Part shown: one piece after another, positions 17,984 to 26,395 of the stretch
Position numbering within the stretch: position 1 is the first letter of the stretch
Layout of the letters: each line of letters opens with the position of its first letter
Source of the DNA: Pseudaminobacter soli (ex Li et al. 2025)
GTDB taxonomy: Bacteria > Pseudomonadota > Alphaproteobacteria > Rhizobiales > Rhizobiaceae
NCBI RefSeq assembly: GCF_029892515.1
Contig: NZ_JARXVF010000001.1
Span: 744,001 to 808,000, forward strand
Reading direction: 5' to 3'
Length of the DNA: 64,000 bases
Notes under the pieces: model-generated
Seen by the model: only the letters and a program-made list of their open reading frames with translations
The model's database searches: none
What the model was told of the DNA's origin: nothing
Translations under genes and position numbers: made by a program

Positions 17984-19600
17984 TTATTTCGCCGGTGCAT
18001 CAACTCGCGCCTTGGCCGCAAGCTTGGCCTTCACATCGGCCACGATCTGGTCGATCGAGAAAGTCGCCGGCGTCTGGCTGGGCGGATATTCGACGAAGGT
18101 CTGCAGGAACGCTGCCGCTCTAGAAACGGCTTGCGCCGTCAAATATGCATTTTCCGCACGCCACTGATCATAGCCGCTACCGGATATGTCGGCGTGCTCG
18201 TAGGGGTCCATGCGAAGATTGTACATTTTGGGCAACCGAAGGCAGGTGAACGGGTTTGCCCAGATATCCATCTGGCCCGGCTGCCTCTGTTCGCAGAACA
18301 CGAATTTCCAATTGTCCATCCGCATGGCCACAAGTTCGGCGTCGTCATTGAAGTAATAGAATTCGTGACGCGCGCCCTTGGGGTCCTGACCGGTCAGATA
18401 TGGCAACTGGTTGTAGCCATCGAGATGCACCTTGAAGGTCTTTCCACCGACATCGGTGCCCTTCAGCAGGCGTTCCTTGATATCGGAATCCCCGGCCGCG
18501 GCCAGCAGCGTCGGGAACCAGTCGAGACCTGAGACGATGTCGTTGCCAACCGAGTTCGGCTTGATATGGCCGGGCCAGCGGATCATCGCGGGCACACGGA
18601 ACGCGCCTTCCCAGTTCGAATCCTTCTCGCTGCGGAACGGCGTTACCGCGGCATCCGGCCAGGTAAAGGCATTCGGCCCGTTGTCGGTGGTGAAGATGAC
18701 GATGGTGTTGTCTGCGATCTTCAGGTCATCCAGCGTCTTGAGCAGCTTGCCGACATTCTGGTCCATTTCCCACATGCCGTCGGCATAGAAATAGCCCTTG
18801 CCCAGCCCCGCCTTGCCTACGTAATCGGGACGGACGTGGGTGAAGATGTGCATGCGCGTGAAATTCATCCAGGTGAAGAACGGCTTCTTGGCATCGGTCT
18901 GACGTTTCATGAAATCGATGGCCGCACCGGTCGTTTCATCGTCGACCGTCTCCATGCGCTTGGTCGTAAGCGGCCCGGTGTCCTCAACCTTGCCATCCGC
19001 TGTCGCCTTCAACACGCCGCGCGGATTGTAGATTTTCATGAATGCCAGGTCATTCGAAGGCCAGTATGGACGCTCCGGTTCTTCCTCCGCATTCAGATGG
19101 TAGAGATTACCGAAAAACTCGTCGAAGCCATGCTTTGTCGGAAGGAATTCGTCCTTGTCACCGAGATGGTTCTTGCCGAACTGACCGGTGGCGTAGCCGA
19201 GCGGCTTGAGCGCCTGTGCAATGGTGACGTCACGGTCCTGGATGCCGACAGAAGCCCCTGGCATGCCAACCTTGGAAAGGCCGGTTCGCCACGCCGTCTG
19301 GCCGGTGATGAAGGTCGCGCGACCGGCCGTGCAGCTATTCTCCGCATAATAGTCGGTGAAAAGCATGCCGTCATTGGCAATGCGGTCGATATTCGGCGTC
19401 TGGTAGCCCACCAGCCCGCGCGAATAGGCGCTGATATTGGTCTGCCCAACATCGTCCCCGAAAATGACGAGGATGTTCGGCTTTGCCGCTTCCTGCGCAT
19501 GAGCGACACCCATGCCTGAAGAGGGTGCGAATGCCGCGCCTGCGGTCAGCGACGTGGCGGCGGCAAACACCATCGTCCCCATTCTCAATCTGCTGAGCAT
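17984..19600 (-). CDS. Exported type I sulfatase (sulfatase A)
   Basis: A 538-residue sulfatase of the alkaline-phosphatase superfamily; these hydrolyse sulfate esters using a formylglycine made from cysteine. The maturation motif SCTAGRATF has its Cys near residue 90. The calcium-site acids appear in IFGDDVG and in FTTDNGPN; GKNHLGD supplies Lys/His of the active site. The N-terminus is a Sec-type signal with likely cleavage after GVAHA. The ATG at 19600 is chosen because AGGAGG lies six bases upstream. It is clearly paralogous to sulfatase B (shared segments GQFGKNHLGD, HGFDEFFG, VHLDGYNQ). It is divergent from the first DUF1254 gene. The substrate is unknown. Confidence 0.93.
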   Translation of the reverse strand: MLSRLRMGTMVFAAATSLTAGAAFAPSSGMGVAHAQEAAKPNILVIFGDDVGQTNISAYSRGLVGYQTPNIDRIANDGMLFTDYYAENSCTAGRATFITGQTAWRTGLSKVGMPGASVGIQDRDVTIAQALKPLGYATGQFGKNHLGDKDEFLPTKHGFDEFFGNLYHLNAEEEPERPYWPSNDLAFMKIYNPRGVLKATADGKVEDTGPLTTKRMETVDDETTGAAIDFMKRQTDAKKPFFTWMNFTRMHIFTHVRPDYVGKAGLGKGYFYADGMWEMDQNVGKLLKTLDDLKIADNTIVIFTTDNGPNAFTWPDAAVTPFRSEKDSNWEGAFRVPAMIRWPGHIKPNSVGNDIVSGLDWFPTLLAAAGDSDIKERLLKGTDVGGKTFKVHLDGYNQLPYLTGQDPKGARHEFYYFNDDAELVAMRMDNWKFVFCEQRQPGQMDIWANPFTCLRLPKMYNLRMDPYEHADISGSGYDQWRAENAYLTAQAVSRAAAFLQTFVEYPPSQTPATFSIDQIVADVKAKLAAKARVDAPAK

Positions 19601-19734
19601 TTCAAGCCTCCTGAACAAAGCCTGCATTACGTCCCAGCCAACCGGTCACTAATCCAAAACCGGTCCCAGACGGCGTAACTAGTGCCAGCGCAGATTTGGG
19701 GAAGTTCTTTTTGCTCGAAAGCTTGCTGGGTCAG

Positions 19735-19749
19735 CCTCACAACGTGAGG
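19735..19749. promoter_or_regulatory. Inverted repeat in the divergent sulfatase A / DUF1254 promoter region
   Basis: CCTCAC-AAC-GTGAGG at 19735-19749 is a perfect six-base inverted repeat in the 265-base region between two divergently transcribed genes. This is a plausible operator for a dimeric regulator controlling both. No matching regulator gene is in the window, and the same perfect repeat was not seen elsewhere; TGAGGTGC alone recurs upstream of the SphA-like gene. Confidence 0.35.
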
Positions 19750-19865
19750 TGCAAATTGAAGGGTAGCCGGCAAAGCCGAAGAATAATGTTACCGGAACAA
19801 AGCCTTGCCGGCCTGCGGCATGCGACCAAATCTAGTGAGCGGTCCATCAGCGAGGAGTTGTTCTC

Positions 19866-21326
19866 ATGCTGCAGGCAAGAAAAGCATCATTTGCGATAGG
19901 GCTTCTTGTGTCGTCGTTGGCTTCGGCTGCCTACGCACAGGAAACCCAAAAACCGTCCTACACATTTGACAAGGGCTATCCGACCCCGGAAACCAGCGCC
20001 AAGGCCTATCAGGATGCCGACCTGCAGCGGGCCATCGTTGCCTATCGCTTCTGGTATCCGACCGTTTCGGTGGAAGGCATTTTCAACGGCAATCGCGAGG
20101 CTGGCCTCAAGGACAATGAGGCCATGGGCGCCATGGCCGCCGGGCCGAAACAGCTTGGCTTCACGCTCAACTCCGACACGTCCTACGGCGCTGCGACACT
20201 CGATCTTTCCAAGGGGCCGATGGTCATCGACCTGCCCGAAGGGCCCTATATCGGCCTTATCGACGACCACAATCAAAGCTGGGTCCTCGACATGGGGCTT
20301 CCCGGCCCGGATGGCGGCAAGGGCGGCAAGTACCTGCTGCTCGGCCCCGGATATGAGGGCAAGATTCCCGACGGCTATCATGTCGGACTTTCCCCCACCA
20401 ACAAGGTCCTCATGGCCGTGCGTGCGCTGCCTGTCGGCGGCGATCAGCAAGCCGCGTTGAATGCGCTGAAGGCGATCAAGGTCCATCCGCTTTCCGCAAC
20501 CGGTGATCCAAAGCAGATGGAGGTCATCGACACGACCGGACGGGAGTTGGACAACACGTCGCTTCGCTGGGAGGACAATATGAAATTCTGGCAGGTCCTC
20601 GACCGCGTCATCCAGGAAGAACCGATCGTCGAGCAGTTCAAACCCATGTACGGCCTGCTCGCAACGCTCGGCATCGAGAAGGGCAAGCCGTTTGCGCCTG
20701 ACGCGCGCATGCAGGCGATCCTCACGCAGGCGGCCAACGACGGTCGCGACCAGATGCTCGTCTCGGCCTTTGCCAGCAATCGCCCCGACCGCTTGGCCTG
20801 GCCAGACCGGCAATGGGAATGGGTCGGCCTGGTGCCCGGGGCCGCGCAGTTCGAAACGCCATCCGGCGTTGACCTCGAGGCGCGCGACCGCTGGTTTGCC
20901 CAGGCGATCGTAACCTCGCCTGCCATGTTCCGGCGCACACCCGGCGCGGGATCGCTTTACTGGCTCGGCGTTCGCGATGCGACCGGCGCCTATCTCGACG
21001 GCGGCAAGACCTACAAGCTCTCCATCCCGCAACCTGTGCCCGGCAAGCTCTTCTGGTCCGTCACGGCCTATGACGCACAGACCCGCTCCGAAGTGCAGAC
21101 GGACCAGGACAAGGCCGCACTCAGGTCGCTGTTCGAACTCAAGGACGTCAATATGGACGACCCGGTCGAACTCTATTTCGGTCCCAAAGCCCCCGCTGGA
21201 CAGGAAGGCCGGTGGATCAAGACCGTCCCGGGCCGAGGCTGGTTCGCCTATATGCGCATCTACGGCCCGGAGGCACCCGCCTTCGACGGCAGCTGGAAGC
21301 CGAGCGACTTCGAAGAGGTGAAATAG
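19866..21326 (+). CDS. Secreted DUF1254/DUF1214 protein, copy 1
   Basis: A 486-residue protein with a signal peptide (cleavage likely after SAAYA, near residue 24). A DUF1254 domain occupies roughly residues 60-200 (IVAYRFWYPTVSVEGIF, LNSDTSYGAATLDL, GPMVIDLPEGPYIGLIDD) and a DUF1214 domain roughly 370-475 (WLGVRDATGAYLDGGKTY, PGKLFWSVTAYDAQTRSEV, PVELYFGPKAP). The two domains usually occur together; their function is unknown. GCGAGGAG precedes the ATG at a proper distance. It diverges from sulfatase A and is followed by a second member of the family. Confidence 0.92.
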   Translation: MLQARKASFAIGLLVSSLASAAYAQETQKPSYTFDKGYPTPETSAKAYQDADLQRAIVAYRFWYPTVSVEGIFNGNREAGLKDNEAMGAMAAGPKQLGFTLNSDTSYGAATLDLSKGPMVIDLPEGPYIGLIDDHNQSWVLDMGLPGPDGGKGGKYLLLGPGYEGKIPDGYHVGLSPTNKVLMAVRALPVGGDQQAALNALKAIKVHPLSATGDPKQMEVIDTTGRELDNTSLRWEDNMKFWQVLDRVIQEEPIVEQFKPMYGLLATLGIEKGKPFAPDARMQAILTQAANDGRDQMLVSAFASNRPDRLAWPDRQWEWVGLVPGAAQFETPSGVDLEARDRWFAQAIVTSPAMFRRTPGAGSLYWLGVRDATGAYLDGGKTYKLSIPQPVPGKLFWSVTAYDAQTRSEVQTDQDKAALRSLFELKDVNMDDPVELYFGPKAPAGQEGRWIKTVPGRGWFAYMRIYGPEAPAFDGSWKPSDFEEVK

Positions 21327-21469
21327 GTAACCCTGCCGTTTTCCCTGACGTGACGAGCTGCGAGGCCGGGGCTAGCCTTACCTTGTAGTTAATTGAATTT
21401 TTATCGAAGGGTTCTCATCCCACCCTGTTCATCGGGTGGGTTATCTCTACTTAATTCTACTTCAATCAA

Positions 21470-21568
21470 GAAAACCAAGCCACCTGCCCCATAGGTTTTC
21501 CGAAAGGGGCGCTTGGGTGGCGAGGATTATCGAGCCCGCTGTCTCACCCGAGACAGCGGGCTTTTCTT
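21470..21568 (+). ncRNA. Candidate small RNA or long structured leader
   Basis: The segment folds in alternative ways. GAAAACC (21470-21476) can pair with GGTTTTC (21494-21500). GCCCC inside that loop (21486-21490) can pair with GGGGC beyond it (21506-21510), which would make an H-type pseudoknot; alternatively CCAAGC (21475-21480) pairs with GCTTGG (21511-21516). It ends in the strong terminator hairpin at 21534-21568. I do not recognise a known family. It could be an independent small RNA or the 3' end of the upstream message. Confidence 0.35.
21534..21568 (+). terminator. Strong rho-independent terminator
   Basis: GCCCGCTGTCTC (21534-21545), loop ACCC, GAGACAGCGGGC (21550-21561), then TTTTCTT. 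The 12-bp perfect stem with a following T run is textbook for the plus strand. It separates the two DUF1254 genes into different transcripts unless read through. Confidence 0.88.
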
Positions 21569-21703
21569 ATGCCGGTGCAATCTCGACAAGCAATGCACCC
21601 CGATCAAATCAGAAAGCTGCGCCGATTTCTTCCATTGACCTGCCGTGGACGGGCGCCATTTCAGAACCGTGACCAGAATGCCAACTAATTAAGGAGTCTC
21701 ACC

Positions 21704-23155
21704 ATGAGGCGTACTGCTTTTGCTGGCTTGGCCCTCACATTCTCGTTGTTGCTGCCGGCCGCGTCGGCTGGTGCCAAGGAGGGCATCTCACAAGACGAGG
21801 CGAATGCCATCGCCGTCGATGCCTATCTCTACTTCTACCCATTGATCACCATGGATCTGACGCGGCGGCAGTCCACCAATGTCGAAAAGGCAACGGAAGC
21901 CGGCAAAGCACCGATGAACGCCTTCTCGAACGTACCGGCTTATCCGCCCGCAGATATGCGGATGGTCGTGCGGCCCAACTTCGACACCCTCTATTCCGTC
22001 GCGTGGCTCGACCTGACCAAAGAGCCTTTGATCGTTTCCGTGCCCGATACCGGCGGACGCTACTATCTGATGCCGATGCTCGACATGTGGTCCGACGTAT
22101 TTGCCTCGCCGGGCTGGCGGACCACCGGCACCCAGGCGGGCGATTTCTTGGTTGCGCCGTCCGGTTGGAGACCCGACCTGCGCGAGGTCATCGACGAGTT
22201 CAAGCTCCCCAAGAACATCCAGCGCATCGATGCGCCTACGCCGATCGTCTGGATCATCGGCCGAACGAAGACGGACGGGCCTCAGGACTATGACGCCGTC
22301 CACAAGATACAGGCGGGCTTCACGATCACCCCGTTGTCTGAGTGGAACAAGACAGACGCACCGGTGGTCGGAAAGGTCGATCCGAAGATCGACATGAAGA
22401 CGCCTCCCAAGATCCAGGTCGACACCATGCCGGCCGGAACATACTTCGCCAACGCGGCTGAACTACTGAAGACGATCCCCCCTCACGTCACCGACCAGCC
22501 GATCATCGCGCAGATGAAGCGGATAGGGATCGAGACCGGTAAGGATTTCGATCTGTCGAAGGTCGATCCCGTCGCTCGCAAGGCATTGGAGAATGCGCCG
22601 AAGGAAGCGCAGCGGCTGATGGCATGGAAGGTGCCGACGCTGGCGCGGGTCGCCAACGGCTGGTCGTTGAACACCGACACCATGGGCGTCTACGGTAACT
22701 TCTATCTGAAGCGGGCCATCGTGGCTCAACTCGGCCTCGGCGCGAACGTGCCGGAGGATGCGATCTATCCCCTGAACCTTGCCGACGATACCGGCAAGCC
22801 GCTCGACGGTGCCAACAAATATGCGATCCATTTCGATAAGGCGACGCTGCCACCAGTTGATGCCTTCTGGTCCATCACGAGTTACGACAGCGAGGGCTAC
22901 CAGGTTGCAAACCCGCTGAACCGCTTCGCCGTCAGCAGCTGGATGCCCTTCACCTATAATGCCGATGGATCCTTGGATCTCTATTTCCAGAATGAAAGCC
23001 CCGGCAAGGACAAGGAGGCCAACTGGCTGCCGGCGCCGAAAGGTCCATTCAACCTGACCATGAGGCTCTACGCGCCGCGACCCGACGCTTTGACCGGCAA
23101 ATGGGCGCCGCCGCCGGTCAACTTGGAACGGCCGGCGAATATGGGCGGCCAATAG
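21704..23155 (+). CDS. Secreted DUF1254/DUF1214 protein, copy 2
   Basis: A 483-residue paralogue of the preceding family member, only distantly similar to it. A signal peptide (cleavage likely after ASAGA, near residue 24) is followed by a DUF1254 domain (AYLYFYPLITMDLTRRQS, RPNFDTLYSVAWLDL, GGRYYLMPMLDMW) and a DUF1214 domain (GVYGNFYLKRAIVAQLGLG, PPVDAFWSITSYDSEGYQ, DLYFQNESPG). AAGGAG lies eight bases before the ATG. It converges on the formylglycine-generating enzyme gene, 22 bases apart. Function unknown; its place between sulfatases suggests an envelope role in the same process. Confidence 0.92.
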   Translation: MRRTAFAGLALTFSLLLPAASAGAKEGISQDEANAIAVDAYLYFYPLITMDLTRRQSTNVEKATEAGKAPMNAFSNVPAYPPADMRMVVRPNFDTLYSVAWLDLTKEPLIVSVPDTGGRYYLMPMLDMWSDVFASPGWRTTGTQAGDFLVAPSGWRPDLREVIDEFKLPKNIQRIDAPTPIVWIIGRTKTDGPQDYDAVHKIQAGFTITPLSEWNKTDAPVVGKVDPKIDMKTPPKIQVDTMPAGTYFANAAELLKTIPPHVTDQPIIAQMKRIGIETGKDFDLSKVDPVARKALENAPKEAQRLMAWKVPTLARVANGWSLNTDTMGVYGNFYLKRAIVAQLGLGANVPEDAIYPLNLADDTGKPLDGANKYAIHFDKATLPPVDAFWSITSYDSEGYQVANPLNRFAVSSWMPFTYNADGSLDLYFQNESPGKDKEANWLPAPKGPFNLTMRLYAPRPDALTGKWAPPPVNLERPANMGGQ

Positions 23156-23177
23156 TCCGGAGCGCGCTCAGCGCACC

Positions 23178-24149
23178 CTACCCCTTGGCTTCTCGTGCAA
23201 TGCACCTGAAGCCAAGATGCGAGATCGAGGTGTCGACCGGCTGGGCCATGCGCGCGGCCGGTCGATAGCGGCGGCAATAGTTCGGTGCGCAGAGATGCGA
23301 GCCTCCCTTGGTCACCTTGCGCGGTATCTGTGCGCCGGGCTGCCGTGGATCGACACTCGCCTCCCTGCTTGCGCCGCGCGGGTTGAGAGCCGTGCAGCAC
23401 GGACTGTCGATCCGACCATGCTCCTGGTACCAATCGGCCGTCCATTGCCAGACATTGCCGGCCATATCGAAGAGGCCATAGCCGTTGGGCGGAAACGAGC
23501 CGACCGGGGCGGTGTATTCAAAACCGTCTTCCAGCGTGTTGCGATAGGGAAACTCGCCCTGCCAGGTATTGGCCATCTGCTTGCCGCCGGGCGTAAGTTC
23601 ATCGCCCCAGACGAATTCGGCGCCCTCCAGGCCGCCTCGCGCCGCAAACTCCCACTCGGCCTCGGTGGGCAACTCCTTGCCGATCCACTTCGCGTAAGCC
23701 TCGACGTCCTCCCACGCGACATGCACGACGGGATGGTCCACCAGCTTCTTGATCGAGCTTGCCGGCCCCCGTGGGTGACGCCAATTCGCGCCCTTCACAT
23801 AGACCCACCAGTTGTAGTGATTGTGCATGTCGACCGGGCCTGAAGGCTTTACGAAGATGGTCGACGACGGCGCGAGCATTCCCGGAAGCGCACCGGGATA
23901 GTCGTCTGGATTGGCCGGCCTTTCGGCCAGCGTGACATAGCCAGTTTCTTCGACGAAGCGCGAAAACTCGCGGTTGGTCACGGTGAACCTGTCCATCCAG
24001 AAACCGTCGACGCGAACCCTATGGGCCGGAGCTTCCTCGGGATAGTGGAGCTCCGACCCCATCAGGAATTCGCCACCGGGAATCCAGACCATGTCGGGAA
24101 ACGGCGCCTCAGTGGCACTGGGATTGATGAGCTTTGTGCTTTCGTTCAT
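23178..24149 (-). CDS. Formylglycine-generating enzyme (sulfatase maturase)
   Basis: A 323-residue FGE/SUMF1-family oxidase that converts the Cys of the CxAxR motif in nascent sulfatases to formylglycine. Family landmarks are MVWIPGGEFLMGS at the N-terminus, HPVVHVAWEDVEAYAKW, LPTEAEWEFAARGG, GLFDMAGNVWQWTADW and GGSHLCAPNYCRRYR near residues 282-296. The two cysteines in that last motif are the copper-binding catalytic pair of genuine FGE, which many family members with other jobs lack. No signal peptide, so it acts in the cytoplasm before export. The ATG at 24149 has GAGAGGTGG ahead. It lies 77 bases downstream of sulfatase B, same strand, hence probably one operon. Confidence 0.94.
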   Translation of the reverse strand: MNESTKLINPSATEAPFPDMVWIPGGEFLMGSELHYPEEAPAHRVRVDGFWMDRFTVTNREFSRFVEETGYVTLAERPANPDDYPGALPGMLAPSSTIFVKPSGPVDMHNHYNWWVYVKGANWRHPRGPASSIKKLVDHPVVHVAWEDVEAYAKWIGKELPTEAEWEFAARGGLEGAEFVWGDELTPGGKQMANTWQGEFPYRNTLEDGFEYTAPVGSFPPNGYGLFDMAGNVWQWTADWYQEHGRIDSPCCTALNPRGASREASVDPRQPGAQIPRKVTKGGSHLCAPNYCRRYRPAARMAQPVDTSISHLGFRCIAREAKG

Positions 24150-24226
24150 CGCCACCTCTCCATGGACGCATGCAATGCCAAGGGCCGTCGGCAGCAGACG
24201 CTGCCGACGGCCCCTTGCGGCAAACG

Positions 24227-25921
24227 TCATTCGCCGGCATGCGACTTCATTGCCTTCTCTATCTGCGCCTTGACGGCCTCCAGATTGAAGCTCGCGCCTC
24301 TTTGCATGGGAGGAAATTCGAGCGCAGTTTGAGCGAGCCTTGCCACCTGCTGTTGCGCGAACTGGAACCGCCAGAACTGGTAGACGAAGTAGTTGTAGAA
24401 GGCCAATGAGCCCTTGTCTCCGCTCGGCAAGCCCGTGCGTTCGAAGGGATCGAGACGCAGATTGGTCAAAGCTGGCCAATCAAGCTTGACGGTGCCGCCA
24501 AGCCAGCCGGTTGGCTGGTCGGTGAAGCGGTATTTGAAATCGTCTATCCGCACCGCGCTGAGCGTGCTTTCGGTGAAGTAGAAGAGTTCGTGGCGAGCCG
24601 AAGGGCCCTTCCCGGTAATCAGATCCATCTGATTGTAGCCGTCGAGATGAACCTTGTAGTTCATCTCGCCCAGCTGTTTGCCGGCCTTGAGCTCCTCCGC
24701 GATGTTTGGGTTTCCTGCTGCGGCCACGAAAGTCGGAAACCAGTCGAGCCCTGAGACGATCCCGTTCTCGATTTTGCCGGCCGGCACATGGCCGGGCCAG
24801 CGGATGAGGCAAGGCACGCGAAAGCCGCCTTCCAATCCCGTTCCCTTGCCGCCGGCAAACGGGGTCTGGCCGCCATCGGGCCAGGTGAAATTCTCCGCAC
24901 CGTTGTCTGTCGTGAAGACGACGATCGTGTTGTCGTCCAGGCCGTCGTCCTTCAGCTTCTGCATGACCGAGCCGACGATGTCGTCGAGCTGTGCCATGCC
25001 CGCCTCTTCCATGCTCCAGCCGTTTTCGGGCGTGCGCATCTTCTCGTATTTTTCGGAAAGATGGGTCACGACATGCATGCGCGTCGGGTTCAGCCAGACG
25101 AAGAACGGCCTGTTCTGCTGCTTCGCCTGATCAATGAAGGCGAGCGTGAACTTCAAGATCTCGTCGTCCACGGTTTCCATCCGCTTGGGATAGAGCGGCC
25201 CGGCGTCCTCGATGCGTTGCTTGCCGATCCTTCCCCAGCGCGGCTGCTCCGTCGGGTCGTCGGTTGAGGTCGCCCAGGAGTGGATCATGTTGCGGGGACC
25301 GACCGTGTCACGGAGTTCGGGCGGATAATTGGGATGCGCCGGATCTTCCATGGCATCGAGGTGATAGAGATAGCCGAAGAACTCGTCGAAGCCGTGGACG
25401 GTGGGCAGGAATTCGTTGAGATCGCCAAGATGGTTCTTGCCGAACTGGCCGGTATTGTAGCCCATCGACTTGAGGGCGGTCGCGATGGTCACAGCTTGCG
25501 GCGGTATGCCGAGCTTGGCGCCTGCCTGGCCAACTGTGGTGAGGCCGGTGCGAACCGGCAATTCCCCGGTTATGAAGTTGGCGCGGCCGGCCGTGCAGCT
25601 TGCCTCGGCATAGTAGTCAGTAAACAGCATGCCTTCGTTGGCCATTTTGTCCAGGTTTGGCGTCCTGCCGGCCATGATGCCCCGGTGATAGGCACCGAGA
25701 TTGAACCAGCCGATATCGTCGCCCATGATGCAAATGATGTTGGGCGGCCGGTTGGTCGAAGTGTCGGGGGCTGTCTCCTGCGCCTGGGCGACCTGGACCG
25801 AACCTCCGGTTCCGATTGCCGACGCCGCTGCGAGCGCCGTGCCGCCGAGCAAGACGCTACGCCGACTAACTACGGGGTCGGTTGCCTCTGGACGACGATC
25901 TTCTTCCTGCTTGCTGGACAT
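24227..25921 (-). CDS. Tat-exported type I sulfatase (sulfatase B)
   Basis: A 564-residue sulfatase. The N-terminus has a twin-arginine signal (SRRSVLLGGTALAAASA, Arg pair at 20-21), meaning export after cytoplasmic folding, which fits cytoplasmic maturation by the neighbouring FGE. Catalytic Cys is near residue 109 in ASCTAGRANF; calcium-site acids are in CIMGDDIGW and FTTDNGAEN; GKNHLGD supplies Lys/His. It is a paralogue of sulfatase A. The ATG at 25921 has GGAG six bases ahead and is preferred to the ATG at 25933. A GTGATCAC palindrome (25939-25946) lies just upstream of the start. Confidence 0.94.
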   Translation of the reverse strand: MSSKQEEDRRPEATDPVVSRRSVLLGGTALAAASAIGTGGSVQVAQAQETAPDTSTNRPPNIICIMGDDIGWFNLGAYHRGIMAGRTPNLDKMANEGMLFTDYYAEASCTAGRANFITGELPVRTGLTTVGQAGAKLGIPPQAVTIATALKSMGYNTGQFGKNHLGDLNEFLPTVHGFDEFFGYLYHLDAMEDPAHPNYPPELRDTVGPRNMIHSWATSTDDPTEQPRWGRIGKQRIEDAGPLYPKRMETVDDEILKFTLAFIDQAKQQNRPFFVWLNPTRMHVVTHLSEKYEKMRTPENGWSMEEAGMAQLDDIVGSVMQKLKDDGLDDNTIVVFTTDNGAENFTWPDGGQTPFAGGKGTGLEGGFRVPCLIRWPGHVPAGKIENGIVSGLDWFPTFVAAAGNPNIAEELKAGKQLGEMNYKVHLDGYNQMDLITGKGPSARHELFYFTESTLSAVRIDDFKYRFTDQPTGWLGGTVKLDWPALTNLRLDPFERTGLPSGDKGSLAFYNYFVYQFWRFQFAQQQVARLAQTALEFPPMQRGASFNLEAVKAQIEKAMKSHAGE

Positions 25922-26395
25922 CGCATGCTCCATCGATAGTGATCACCACTTTGGGTTGGCAGGCTTGCTCCCTCTCCTGGGCACCCATATTTCGATCGAA
26001 ATGCGCGATCGATTGCTTTGCTTAGCCAAGCTCCTCTTTGACTGCTCAGTGCACCCAAGACTGCTTCACTGACTATCGTCAGCTATTCACAGACACGGCT
26101 GGTTTTTTCGGTAATAGCAGCGATTAGTTAGGGCGGTTCCTACCAAGGGAAATGGAGGCCACCGCTCTGCCGACCTAATTCATTTGGCTAACGCACACCC
26201 GTGATCTTTCCCTTCGAGAACGTACTCCAGCCTCTCGCGCGGCCGAGCACCGGATCGAAAGCAGATGTGTCGAAGAGGTCGCACTCGCATCGGGGATTTT
26301 GCACTGCCGATTTTCTGAGGTGCGAAACCCTGAATGCTATGTAACAACGAAACTGAATACTGAGTTGGCTGCGTTGTCTCTGTGGAAGGGCAAGG
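25922..26395. other. Divergent intergenic region, sulfatase B / SphA-like gene
   Basis: 474 bases without a supported gene, lower in GC than the flanks. It should hold both promoters. GTGATCAC (25939-25946) is a palindrome close to the sulfatase B start. TGAGGTGC near 26320 matches half of the inverted repeat at 19735-19749. I see no convincing small gene or hairpin terminator. Confidence 0.5.

Larger units (their letters stand above)
21327..21703. other. 377-base intergenic region between the DUF1254 genes
   Basis: No coding sequence is supported. It holds a small hairpin CCCACCC...GGGTGGG (21419-21440) after an AT-rich stretch, a structured segment ending in a strong terminator (21470-21568, listed separately), and about 135 bases of leader for the second DUF1254 gene, ending in AAGGAGTCTCACC before its ATG. 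Confidence 0.7.
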
